From the NCBI GenBank assembly GCA_043228905.1, contig JBHGNT010000004.1:5146001-5210000 (forward strand): 64,000 nucleotides of DNA, given 5' to 3'. Within the stretch, counting starts at the first letter, position 1. Each line of letters opens with the position of its first letter. Source of the stretch: Azolla caroliniana (Eukaryota; Polypodiophyta). Under the pieces are notes generated by a model that saw only the letters and a program-made list of their open reading frames with translations, was not told the origin of the DNA and did no database searches. A program made the position numbers and the translations under genes. Below, in pieces: positions 33,630 to 43,000 of the stretch.

Positions 33630-36600
33630 CTACTCTTCGCTTGCCGGCCCTTCCTCGGCCTCGGATCGGTCGTCGCTGCTGTCCAGGAGAATCGGGTCGG
33701 GTTCGTCGTCGTGCCGCTTCTTGAAAGCTTTGATCCTCTTCCCGGCCACGGGTATCGCTATTCTCGTACCGTCGAGCTCCGCCAGATGATACGTCCCGTT
33801 GTCGTTGGCGCTCTGTACCGTGTACGGCCCGAACCATCTCCGTGCGAACTTCCGCGTTGCTCGGTGCTGGTTGTCGAGGCTGCTGTCGTAGACGAGCACC
33901 CAGTCACCTTCGTCGATTTTCTTCGGTCGTAGCCGGTGCGTTCGGTCGAACCGGGCTTTGTTCTTTGTCCTCGCCACCCGGAGCTTCTCCGTAGCCAGTG
34001 CCACGTCCTCCGGTCTCCGCTCGAGCTGTCGTATACGTGCGGCCAACAACTCCTCCCGGCTCATCTTGTCCCGCCAGTCGACCGTTGCCCACGAGGAGAT
34101 CGTCCGTTCAATCGGCATGATCGGCTTCTGGCCGAACATGAGCTCCGTCGGCATGTACCCGGTTACCGAACTGTGCGTGGTCCGGTCTGCCCACAAAGCA
34201 TAAGGTAGAAGTCGCGGCCAGTTACCGACTTGGCCTCCGCATGCCCGAACCAGCGCCTTAACGATCGGCCCGTGTCCGCGCTCCACCTTTCCATTCGCCT
34301 CCGGGTTGTACGCAGTGGTGAGCGAGAGTTTGACTCCCAGCCGATCGAGCAGCTCCGCGGCTTCCTCGGCGTCCAACTCCCCTCGGTCAGCCACGATCTT
34401 CCCGACGCACCCGTACCGGCATATCACGTCCTCGATCAGGAACCGACACACGGCCGCGGTCGTCTTGTTCTGAAGGGCTCGGCCTTCCACCTGGTTCGTC
34501 AGGTCTTCCCGCGCTAGGACCAGATACCGCATCTGTCCTACCCCCATCGGCATCGTCACCAGATCTACCATCCATTTGAAGTGGATAGTCGGAGGGTACG
34601 TAGGGTGAAGCCCGTCCCGGTGTCGGACTATCGAGTGCATCTGACAACTCTCGCAAGTTGACACGAACCGATGCACGTCCCGGTACAATCCCGGCCACCA
34701 GTACTTCCCCTTCAGCTTCTCAAACGTCGCCCACGTTCCACGGTGTCCAGCCCAAGGGCTGTCGTGGTAGGCCGCCAGTAGCTCCTCCTGTTCTTCCTTC
34801 ATCGCCACCACCCGGAGCGGGACGCCGTTCCTCTTCTTCGGGTGCTTCCACAAATGCCCATCTCGGAGAAGGAATCGATATGCTTTCTTCCGGATCCGGT
34901 TGGCCTCGTCCTTCGTCCATGACGCATCGGGCGTCATTGTCTTCAAAAACCCGCCGATCTGCAGCCACTCCCCGTCGTACTTGCTCGCGTCGAACTCGTT
35001 AAGCGCCGGAGTGCTCATCCCGTCGGTCGTTATGTATGCCGCCTCGAAGAAATCCACGCCGACTTCTTCGTCTTCCGAAACCATGCCGCCCTCGTCGTCG
35101 AACCTCGCCCTCGAAAGCATGTCGGCCATGGCGTTGTCTTTCCCGGAAATGTGTCGTATTTCCGGGTCCAGGGACTTGATGTACGCTATCCACCTGAGCA
35201 TCGCCAGGTCCGGAGTCGCGCATCCGGAAACCATACCGAGAATCGGCAGGCAATCCGTCTCGATGATCACTTCTGTCCCTATCAGGTAGTCTTTGTCGGC
35301 CTTAACCGCCGAAACAATACCCCAGAGTTCGCGTTTAACCTGGGCGTATCCTCGCTGCCGTTCACTGAGGACTTTCGCGCCGAATCGGATCGGAAACCGA
35401 TTGCCGTCCTCGTCTTCCTGGTTCACGACCCATCCGATCCCGGTCGGACTGGTATCCACCGTTATGAATACCGGGGTACCCTTCCCGTATACCGCCTTCC
35501 GGAGTGCCGGTGCCGCTGCAAGGGCCTCTTTCAGCTTCCGGACCGATTCCGCGTGCTCGTCTAGCCATTCGAACCTTCGCCCCTTTTTCAGCAACCCGTA
35601 CAGTGGCTCCGCGACGTGTGCGTAATGCGGGATCCATATATGGTAGAACGCGCATGCCCCCAGGAATCTCCGTACTTCCGTGACCGAGCTGCAGTCGGGC
35701 TTCATCGCGGAGATGGCTTCTACCTTTGCCGGAGACGGTTTCCGGCCATATGGTCCGCACAGGTGTCCGACCACCATGATTTCTGACTGCCCGAAGGCCG
35801 ACTTCTCCCCGGAGAAGGTGAGTCTCGCATCCTCTAGCCTTTGCAGCACCTTCTCGCAGTCGTCGATGTGCGTCGCCACGAATCGCCGGCATCCGTCCGG
35901 CCCGATCGTCTCGTCCTTTTCTTCCACCGGGCATCCCTTGATCGGGATGTCGTCCAGAAACGGCATGGTGATGTCCGGGATACAGTCCCTCAGAATCTTG
36001 TTCATCGCATTCACCATGTGGGCCACCGAGTTGGTCCCTCCTTGCGGCAGTGTACACATCCGAACTAGGCCGAGGGGAGTTCGCATCGTCGTAATGTCTC
36101 TGCTCTCCACGGCTAGCTGGAACTGGTCGTACCCTGAGTATAGATCCCCGACCGAGTAAATTGACCTTCCGGCGAAGGCCTCCGCGAACTCGTCTATGGT
36201 CGGTCCGATCCCTGCGTTCCGAATGGTCACTCGATTGACCGGCTGCAGGTCCTGGATGAAGCGCAACGAACCGTTTTTCTTCGGTACGGTAAACCATCGA
36301 TTCGAATATGGGGCGCTCGACGGCTCGAGAATTCCCATATCAACTTTCTGCCTCAGCAGCTCCATCAACTTCGGGATGTGAGCTCTCGGAACCGGGATTG
36401 GCTTGAGATTCCATGGTACATGCGGTACCGTGAATATCACCATCGGCTCCACGATCGTCGGGTCAACGCACCCGATTTCCTCCGGCGAGAATGCGAAGGC
36501 TTTCCCGTGCCTTCCGAGCATTCTCCGAAACCGGTCTTCCTCCGCCGGCAGTAGGAACCCGCCCCCACCTATTTTGAGCTCTCGGAGCGTCTCGTCGGTG

Positions 36601-37133
36601 AAGGTGTGCCCTATGCAGGCCGGATCTCGTAGACTAGGGTCCGATGCAACCCCTTTGATTCTCGACGCGCTGTCCTCCGGTAAGGGTGCCGCGACTGGCC
36701 TTACCTTCCGGTCCACCGTCTTGTACTTGGTGCTTACGTGGGCCGTCCGAACTGACTCGAGCCCTCGACCGAAGTCCGCGATGACTTCGTACATCTCCTC
36801 GGAACACACCGGTATCGTCCGGTCTTCGTTAAGGCCTTCTTCGACTACCTTTCCCAGCATTCCCAAGGTGTCGTCGAATGAGACCGCCTCCACGGCTCCG
36901 TTGATTTCCTCGTCCGGGCCGAGAACTCCGCACGCTCGAAGTCTCCCCTCCGCCTTTGTCTTCTCTCGGCCTCCGATGCCGACGATCGTACACGCTCCGC
37001 TGTCGGAGAACAAAAATTCCCTACCTATGGTACAAGGTTTCTTCGGTTTTATCGTACAGGTGTGGGGTTTTCCCGGGGTGTCCGGACTGTCGCGGCCCCA
37101 CGCCTTGACAGCCCTCTCTAAAAATCCTCTCGG
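33630..37133 (-). CDS. Gypsy C pol: RT, RNase H, integrase
   Basis: The frame opens at 37133 without an ATG and overlaps the gag end by 16 bases in the -1 frame, so it is probably made as a gag-pol fusion. Residues counted from 37133: a second DSGA motif (FSDSGACTIVG, about residue 42), RT with SLRFIQDLQPVNR, LYSGYDQF, LPQGGTNSVAHM and catalytic D394-D395 in FLDDIPIKG, RNase H with TVDTSPTG, KRELWG, ETDC and DNAMADMLSR, an integrase zinc finger (YHDSPWAGH, CESC), an integrase core with D857, D916, E951 (D,D-35-E spacing), and a GPY/F-like C-terminus. There is no chromodomain. The RT block departs from the usual MPFGLTNAP and YLDD forms. All catalytic residues are present. Confidence 0.93.
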   Translation of the reverse strand, partial: PRGFLERAVKAWGRDSPDTPGKPHTCTIKPKKPCTIGREFLFSDSGACTIVGIGGREKTKAEGRLRACGVLGPDEEINGAVEAVSFDDTLGMLGKVVEEGLNEDRTIPVCSEEMYEVIADFGRGLESVRTAHVSTKYKTVDRKVRPVAAPLPEDSASRIKGVASDPSLRDPACIGHTFTDETLRELKIGGGGFLLPAEEDRFRRMLGRHGKAFAFSPEEIGCVDPTIVEPMVIFTVPHVPWNLKPIPVPRAHIPKLMELLRQKVDMGILEPSSAPYSNRWFTVPKKNGSLRFIQDLQPVNRVTIRNAGIGPTIDEFAEAFAGRSIYSVGDLYSGYDQFQLAVESRDITTMRTPLGLVRMCTLPQGGTNSVAHMVNAMNKILRDCIPDITMPFLDDIPIKGCPVEEKDETIGPDGCRRFVATHIDDCEKVLQRLEDARLTFSGEKSAFGQSEIMVVGHLCGPYGRKPSPAKVEAISAMKPDCSSVTEVRRFLGACAFYHIWIPHYAHVAEPLYGLLKKGRRFEWLDEHAESVRKLKEALAAAPALRKAVYGKGTPVFITVDTSPTGIGWVVNQEDEDGNRFPIRFGAKVLSERQRGYAQVKRELWGIVSAVKADKDYLIGTEVIIETDCLPILGMVSGCATPDLAMLRWIAYIKSLDPEIRHISGKDNAMADMLSRARFDDEGGMVSEDEEVGVDFFEAAYITTDGMSTPALNEFDASKYDGEWLQIGGFLKTMTPDASWTKDEANRIRKKAYRFLLRDGHLWKHPKKRNGVPLRVVAMKEEQEELLAAYHDSPWAGHRGTWATFEKLKGKYWWPGLYRDVHRFVSTCESCQMHSIVRHRDGLHPTYPPTIHFKWMVDLVTMPMGVGQMRYLVLAREDLTNQVEGRALQNKTTAAVCRFLIEDVICRYGCVGKIVADRGELDAEEAAELLDRLGVKLSLTTAYNPEANGKVERGHGPIVKALVRACGGQVGNWPRLLPYALWADRTTHSSVTGYMPTELMFGQKPIMPIERTISSWATVDWRDKMSREELLAARIRQLERRPEDVALATEKLRVARTKNKARFDRTHRLRPKKIDEGDWVLVYDSSLDNQHRATRKFARRWFGPYTVQSANDNGTYHLAELDGTRIAIPVAGKRIKAFKKRHDDEPDPILLDSSDDRSEAEEGPASEE
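37118..37127 (-). promoter_or_regulatory. Probable -1 frameshift site at the gag stop codon
   Basis: The gag frame ends GAT TTT TAG. A run of five T covers the last sense codon and the stop. Slipping one base back on TTT reads TTT TTA GAG into the open pol frame. Pol has no in-frame ATG near its beginning. The site is not a classical X XXY YYZ heptamer, so the mechanism is an inference. Confidence 0.55.
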
Positions 37134-39244
37134 TTATCGGAGCCGAGGGAGTCGCGGTTACGCTCGTGGTTCGGCCTGACCGTCAAAAACTGGACCGAAT
37201 GGCGCCCGTCCTGGCTCTTGACCCGCGCATAGGCCGAACCGTTGTCCAGCACCTTGGTCTCCATTCGAGCCGCCGTGATGTACGGCTCTCCCAGTATGAC
37301 GGGGTGCGATGACGACTCCTGCACGAAGAAGTGCTGGTCTATCTCGACATCGCCGATCTTGACCCGTACATTCGGGCAGGCCCCGTGAAGTTCCTCGGTG
37401 GCGCGCGTCGCCGCCCTTATCTTCCACCCGTGCTTGGTGTTGATCGGCCATTTGCCCTTCTTATAGAAGTCCATGGACATCAGGTTGATTTCCGATCCGT
37501 GGTCCACCAAAGCTACTACCGGTTCCTGGACATCGCCGATCTTTACCGGGGTTTCCGTGGTCGCTCGGGCCCAGTGTGGCCGCGAATAGTGGCTCTCCGC
37601 CCACTCGTCTTCCAGCGCCATGTCGTCCAGGTGCGTCGTTCGCACTTCCACCGGTCTTTCCGGTTCTGTCTCCGTTGACAGCCTCTTCCGTTTCACCAAG
37701 TCCACGATGGAGTCGTGGAACTCCTTCTTGGCGATTCCCAGCACCTCCCGTAGCGACAGCTCCACCTTGCTGTCGAGGATCCGTTCCTCCAGGACCTTTC
37801 GTAAGTCCGTGGTTCTTTCTATCTCCGTCCCCAGACGGTACCCGCCCTTCTGGGGTTTATCTTGCGTACCGGCCCCGCCGGCTTCGTCCCGTCGTGGCCC
37901 GGACCGGGTCTCGTATCGTTGTGAGGGCCCGGTCGTCCCGGGTTTCCTCACCCGCTTCTCTTCTACCAGAGCCTCGTAGTTTCGGCAAGCGGCTTCCACG
38001 AAGCCCGTCTTTTCCTCGACCGGGTCGCTCCACCCGGTCATCTCCCGTACCCGTTTCTCCGCACGGTCCGATTCCTCCCTTTTAAGCCCTGCACCGGCAA
38101 GGCCTTCCAGCATCGTCGGCCAGAATCCGGCTTTGCTTTCCTTTCGGGCCTCGCCGCCCCCGACTCGAATGCCGGCCGACGCCGAGTAGTGGACGGTTTC
38201 CGCATGTCGGGCCGCCGCCTCTTCCATCAACCTCTTCATTCCGCCTCGCCCGTCGTTTCGGTTTAGGGCCCTTCTCGTGTCGTTGGCGTGAACCCGGCCT
38301 TCCCATAGGTACACCACCCGGTTCCTCAGCGCCTCTGCGAAATCGCCGCAGTCTTTTCGGATGTGGCCGACCCCGTCGCACCACATGCACCTGTTCCCTG
38401 CCGCCGGCCGTCGGTCACGAGCAGGCCCTCCGCCTTCTCTGCGGGCTTGTGCGATTTGGAGGTCTTTTATCGCCCTCGTCAGTTCCTCCAACGCAGCTCC
38501 CCCAGTCGAGCCTCCGATCACGCCGGTCGGAGCCGAACCGGATTCCAGCCACTCCCGAGTCTCTTCCCTTTGCACCGGCTGCGCCGGCTCGAGTTTCCTC
38601 GCCGCGACTGAGCCCGACCCGGTTGCTCTGTCATCCTCCCATTCTCGCCGTTTGTCGAAACGGCCGTAGGCTCTCTTGACCGCCGCCCAGTCGGCTGTCA
38701 GCCCATCTTCGGTTTCTAGCAGGGCGCCCACGTGACTCCGATCCCTCTCGTCAACCGATTTGACGAACAGCAGGACCCGGCTTGTATCCAGGACCATCCT
38801 GTCAAGCGCCGAAAGGCGCGCGAAGTTCTCCTCGAACTCCCGGAGGAGTGCCGACGCATTCCTTCCTTTCCCGGGAGACTCCACCCACTCCATGAAGCTT
38901 CGCTTCGAAAGCCGGAGCGCGTCGTCCAGTCCGTATTTTTCCAGGAGCCGCCCTTCGAACTCCTCCCAGGTACGGCTCTCCGCCCGCACCTCGAGCACCT
39001 CCGCGTGGATGCTCGGCATCGCCACTCGGGGAAAACCGGCAAGACGCCTGTCTTCCGGAATGTCCCGCATTAACATTTCCGCACCGTAGGACGCCAGGTA
39101 CTTCGTGGCATCTTTTCCGGTGAATCGACCGATCGTTCCGACGACCGCCTCAATAGCTCTATCGAGGGCGCCGGTGCCCTCGCGCGCGCTTACTATCCGA
39201 TCCACGGCCGAAGCCATGGCCTCTGCAAGATCCGCCCCCTTCAT
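37118..39244 (-). CDS. Gypsy C gag with zinc knuckle and retropepsin-like protease
   Basis: 708 residues from the ATG at 39244, 24 bases past the primer site. A capsid-like region (about 1-210, with RSFMEWVESPGK and TSRVLLFVKSV) is followed by a basic linker, the CCHC knuckle CMWCDGVGHIRKDC (about 286-299) and a C-terminal protease-like domain with VVALVDHGSEINLMS (about 573-587) and HPVILGEPYI. The catalytic triplet is D-H-G instead of D-S/T-G. Gag ends with the TAG at 37118, where a T-run probably allows -1 slippage into pol. Protease in the gag frame rather than in pol is unlike the copia elements here. Confidence 0.9.
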   Translation of the reverse strand: MKGADLAEAMASAVDRIVSAREGTGALDRAIEAVVGTIGRFTGKDATKYLASYGAEMLMRDIPEDRRLAGFPRVAMPSIHAEVLEVRAESRTWEEFEGRLLEKYGLDDALRLSKRSFMEWVESPGKGRNASALLREFEENFARLSALDRMVLDTSRVLLFVKSVDERDRSHVGALLETEDGLTADWAAVKRAYGRFDKRREWEDDRATGSGSVAARKLEPAQPVQREETREWLESGSAPTGVIGGSTGGAALEELTRAIKDLQIAQARREGGGPARDRRPAAGNRCMWCDGVGHIRKDCGDFAEALRNRVVYLWEGRVHANDTRRALNRNDGRGGMKRLMEEAAARHAETVHYSASAGIRVGGGEARKESKAGFWPTMLEGLAGAGLKREESDRAEKRVREMTGWSDPVEEKTGFVEAACRNYEALVEEKRVRKPGTTGPSQRYETRSGPRRDEAGGAGTQDKPQKGGYRLGTEIERTTDLRKVLEERILDSKVELSLREVLGIAKKEFHDSIVDLVKRKRLSTETEPERPVEVRTTHLDDMALEDEWAESHYSRPHWARATTETPVKIGDVQEPVVALVDHGSEINLMSMDFYKKGKWPINTKHGWKIRAATRATEELHGACPNVRVKIGDVEIDQHFFVQESSSHPVILGEPYITAARMETKVLDNGSAYARVKSQDGRHSVQFLTVRPNHERNRDSLGSDNREDF

Positions 39245-39267
39245 TTCCTACTCTTCTGCCGCCTCTT

Positions 39268-39284
39268 TCACGTCGGGTTCACCA
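39268..39284 (-). promoter_or_regulatory. Gypsy C primer binding site
   Basis: TGGTGAACCCGACGTGA on the minus strand, three bases after the 5' LTR. Shared with element A. The tRNA was not identified. Confidence 0.75.
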
Positions 39285-39287
39285 AGA

Positions 39288-40002
39288 TGTCGGGGTTACT
39301 ACGCCCTTGCGTGTAGAAAGGAGGAGGGACCACGGGGGTCTCGAACCGAAGAGCAAGAGAGAGAGGAGTAAGAGAGAGAGACCCGAATACACAGAACCGA
39401 AGATCCGATTGCGCAGAACCGACGATTGCACAGGGACACGGCCCAACAAACAGAGATCACAAATGAACGCCGACGCAGATGGACGCAACAACGAGAGATA
39501 TGTACTTATGAATGCAAGAAAATAACAGACTAAAGTATTACAACCCACGGTGGGGCACAAAATAGATACTAACGAAAACGAACAGGGCGGCGAACAGCTG
39601 CCGACCCCTGTATGTCGCGACGCACAGAAAGGGAAAACAGGTCGGAGGTGCTGCAGGACGCACTCGGGCGTTCCACGGAACAGCGCAAGCCTCCTCGAAA
39701 CCTGCACAGGTACGCGATGGAGCAGAAGACAGAGAGAGCAGGAGTGAGAGAGAAGCTCCGAAATCGGTTCGGCAGCACTTCGTCCTCTCCGCGGGAGATG
39801 CCGACTTCTATTCTTCCTCTTCCTTTTATAGCCCGTCAAGAGGCCGTTTGGCATTAACTGCATACCAACCGAATCTACCCACCTAGGATCCTCGTATGTA
39901 CCTACTTCGTCCTTAGGTACTTCTTGGCGCGCGTGTGTGTGTAGAGCCGTTTCCCGCGCCTTGTTCCTCCGATTCCTCTTGTGGGCGGTTTTCTTCACGA
40001 CA
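39288..40002 (-). repeat. Gypsy C 5' LTR (715 bp)
   Basis: Differs from the 3' LTR by one visible base (CTTGTGGGCGG here, GTTGTGGGCGG there). TATAAAA at 39824-39830 on the minus strand. Confidence 0.95.
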
Positions 40003-40017
40003 ACGGTAACACAGAAA

Positions 40018-43000
40018 ATGGAAGGCGGCGGTAGTGGGCCTCCGGGCATGATGGTGTTGAACTCACAGAACTACGCCGACTGGAAGATAAAGATGGAAGA
40101 CCTCCTCATCGTCCGAGACCTGTACGAACCGATCGACAATGCCGAGATACCCAAGGGGGTAATAGAGTCGGAGTGGAAGCTCCTGAACCGGAAAGTCGTA
40201 GCGACGATCCGGCAATATGTAGATGTAAGTGTTCTGCAACATGTGGCGAACGACACCAACGCATATGAGATGTGGAAGAAGCTGTCGGGCCTCTACGAGA
40301 GGAAGAATGCGTTGAACCGGACCTCCCTGATGAGGAAGATAGTGAACCTCAAGTACCGGGACGGCGAGAATATGGTGGAACACGTGAGCACGTTCATGGG
40401 ATTCGTGAACCAGCTTGCGGCGATCAAGTTCCCGTTGGAGGATGCAATGCAAGCCATCATTCTGATGTGTACATTGCCGGAAAGCTGGGAGAACTTGGTG
40501 GTGACACTCAGCACCTCCTGCACGGAAGATAACTTGTCCCTACAAACGGTAAAGACAAGTATTTTGAACGAAGAAGCGCGTCGGAGAGATAAAGAACCGG
40601 CCTCCGACTCGAAGGCGCTGCTTACCGAATCGGAACGGGGAAGACAATGGAACCGGAGTCCGCAAAGACGGGAGAAGTCGGGGACCCGGTCGCAGTCAAG
40701 AGGAAGGCCCACGTGCTTCCACTGTGGGAAGCCGGGGCACTTCCGGAAGAATTGTCGGCATTACCGAAAGGACAACGTAGCCGACGACACCGATTCGAAG
40801 AAGTCACCGGAGAGAAACGGTGCATACCGGGGAGCCACGGACCGGAGAGGTCCGGATTGGCGAGGGCAGGACCGGAAAGGAACGACGGCACTCGCGGCAA
40901 GTGAAGAAGAGATAATGCTCATTACCGAAGAGAGGGAGCTGAACCTTGCCGGTGAAGAGATGACCTGGGTGGTCGATTCCGGAGCGTCGTTCCACCTGAC
41001 CCCGGAGAAGAAATACTTCTCATCCTACACAGCCGGTGAGCACGACTGTGTCCGGATGGGAAATGAAGGCACATGCCGGATTGCCGGCATAGGAGACGTG
41101 TGGCTGATGACATCAACCGGATGCAAGATGCTGCTGAAGGATGTGCGACACGTTCCGGAGGTCCGATTGAACCTGATCTCGGCCGGGAGGCTAGACGATG
41201 AAGGCTACACAGGTAGCATCCGGAACGGCGTAATGAAGTTCAGCAAGGGGAGCCTGATAGTGGCTCGGGGCCGGAAAGTCAACACACTGTACCTGATGAA
41301 TGCCCGGTTATGTCCGGAAGAGCTGAATGTGGCAGCCGATACTGCCGGTGAGCTGTGGCACAAAAGACTGTGCCACATGAGTGAGAAGGGGATGAAGAGG
41401 CTTGCAGAAGACAACCTTATCCCAGTGAAGCATGTGCACCTGGAGAAGTGCACCGACTGCCTGGCCGGTAAGCAAAACCGGACCTCCTTCCACTCAAGGC
41501 CACCGACGAGACGTAGTGTACCATTGGAGTTGGTACACACTGATGTGTGTCAGGTAGAAACGAAGTCACATGGCGGAGCCCAGTACTTCGTGACATTCAT
41601 TGATGATCACAGCCGGAAGCTGTGGACGGCACCGTTGAAGACAAAGGACCAAGTGTTGTCCGTCTTCAAAGAACTCCACGCGAGAGTGGAAAGAGAATCC
41701 GGCAACAAGCTGAAAGCGATACGAGCGGATAACGGAGGGGAATACCGGGGGCAGTTCGCGGAGTACTGTCGTTCGAAGGGAATCCGGCTCGAGTTTACTG
41801 TGCCGAAGACGCCGGAACTGAACGGGCTGGCCGAGAGGATGAACCGGACCATAATGGAGAGGGTCCGGAGTATGTTGGGGCATGCGGAATTACCCAAGGG
41901 GTTTTGGGCTGAGGCAATGTCGACGGCGACATACGTGATAAACAGATCACCCTCAGTACCTCTGGACGGAGACACGCCGCAAAGAGTGTGGACCGGTAGG
42001 GAAGTATCCTACCGGCATCTGAAGGTGTTCGGGTGTCTCGCATACGTGCATGTGGCAAAGGACCGGAGAGGAAAGCTAGATCCAAAGACCCGGCCATGCA
42101 TATTCCTCGGGTACGGCGACGACGAGTTTGGCTACCGAGTATGGGACCCGGTCGACAAGAAGATATTCAGGAGTCGAGACATCATCTTCATGGAGGACAA
42201 GACACTCGCCGACTGGGAGTCGGAGAAGAAGATGAAGAGCTCCAAGTCGACCGGTGAGAATCAACTCTACGAGGAGCAGTCCCGACCGGCAAGGGACCGG
42301 TTAACACTCGAGGATCCGGCCGAAGACTATGAAGAAACAGAACCGGCCGAAGAAGATGAAAATGATACCGGAACCGGCCCCGATCCCGAAATGGATTCGG
42401 ATGAAGAAGAATCGGAAGAACCGGTTACCGAAGCTCCGGAACGGAGATATCCTCTAAGAGAGAGAAGGGCCCCCCGGAGATTTCCGGAACCAGAGCACGT
42501 GCTGCTAACCGACGAGGGGGAGCCGGAGAGCTTTGAAGAAGCAAAGCATGACACCCAGAGCCGCAGGTGGTTGAGTGCCATGCAGGACGAGATGGATTCC
42601 CTGCATGAGAACCACACATATGAACTTGTGGAATTGCCAAAAGGAAAGCGGGCACTACGAAACAAGTGGGTGTTCAAGCTGAAACCGGGAGATGCCGGAA
42701 ACCCCCCGAGATACAAAGCCAGGATCGTGGTGAAGGGGTTCCAGCAAAAGAAGGGCGTCGATTTCGACGAGATATTTGCCCCGGTAGTGAAGATGACCTC
42801 CATCCGGACGGTGCTGAGCATAGCGGCAAGCATGGACCTCGAGGTAGAACAGATGGACGTGAAGACGGCATTCCTTCACGGTGACCTCGAAGAAGAGATC
42901 TACATGCAGCAACCGGAAGGATTCGAGAAGAAAGGGAAGGAGCACCTGGTATGCCGGTTGAAGAAGAGTCTTTACGGACTGAAGCAGGCTCCCCGGCAAT

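Larger units (their letters stand above)
32843..40002 (-). mobile_element. Gypsy C: intact Ty3/gypsy element nested in copia D
   Basis: LTRs at 32843-33557 and 39288-40002 (both 715 bp) differ at one position that I can see. A 4-bp direct repeat ACGG flanks it (32839-32842, 40003-40006). Removing it rejoins the copia D primer site to its gag start codon. Gag (39244 to 37118) and pol (to 33630) are uninterrupted, so it may be competent. It is GC-rich compared with the AT-rich LINE around the nest. The family also includes gypsy B and, probably, element A. Confidence 0.95.

Noticed and set aside
33936-36297. Many open frames opposite or shifted relative to gypsy C pol
   Set aside because: GC-rich coding sequence produces long shadow frames; only the minus frame from 37133 carries RT, RNase H and integrase motifs.
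39279-40049. 256-codon minus-strand open frame, and the matching frame at 32819-33568
   Set aside because: Both lie within the two LTRs of gypsy C, where the same open stretch occurs because the LTRs are near-identical. No protein domain; LTR promoter sequence explains them.
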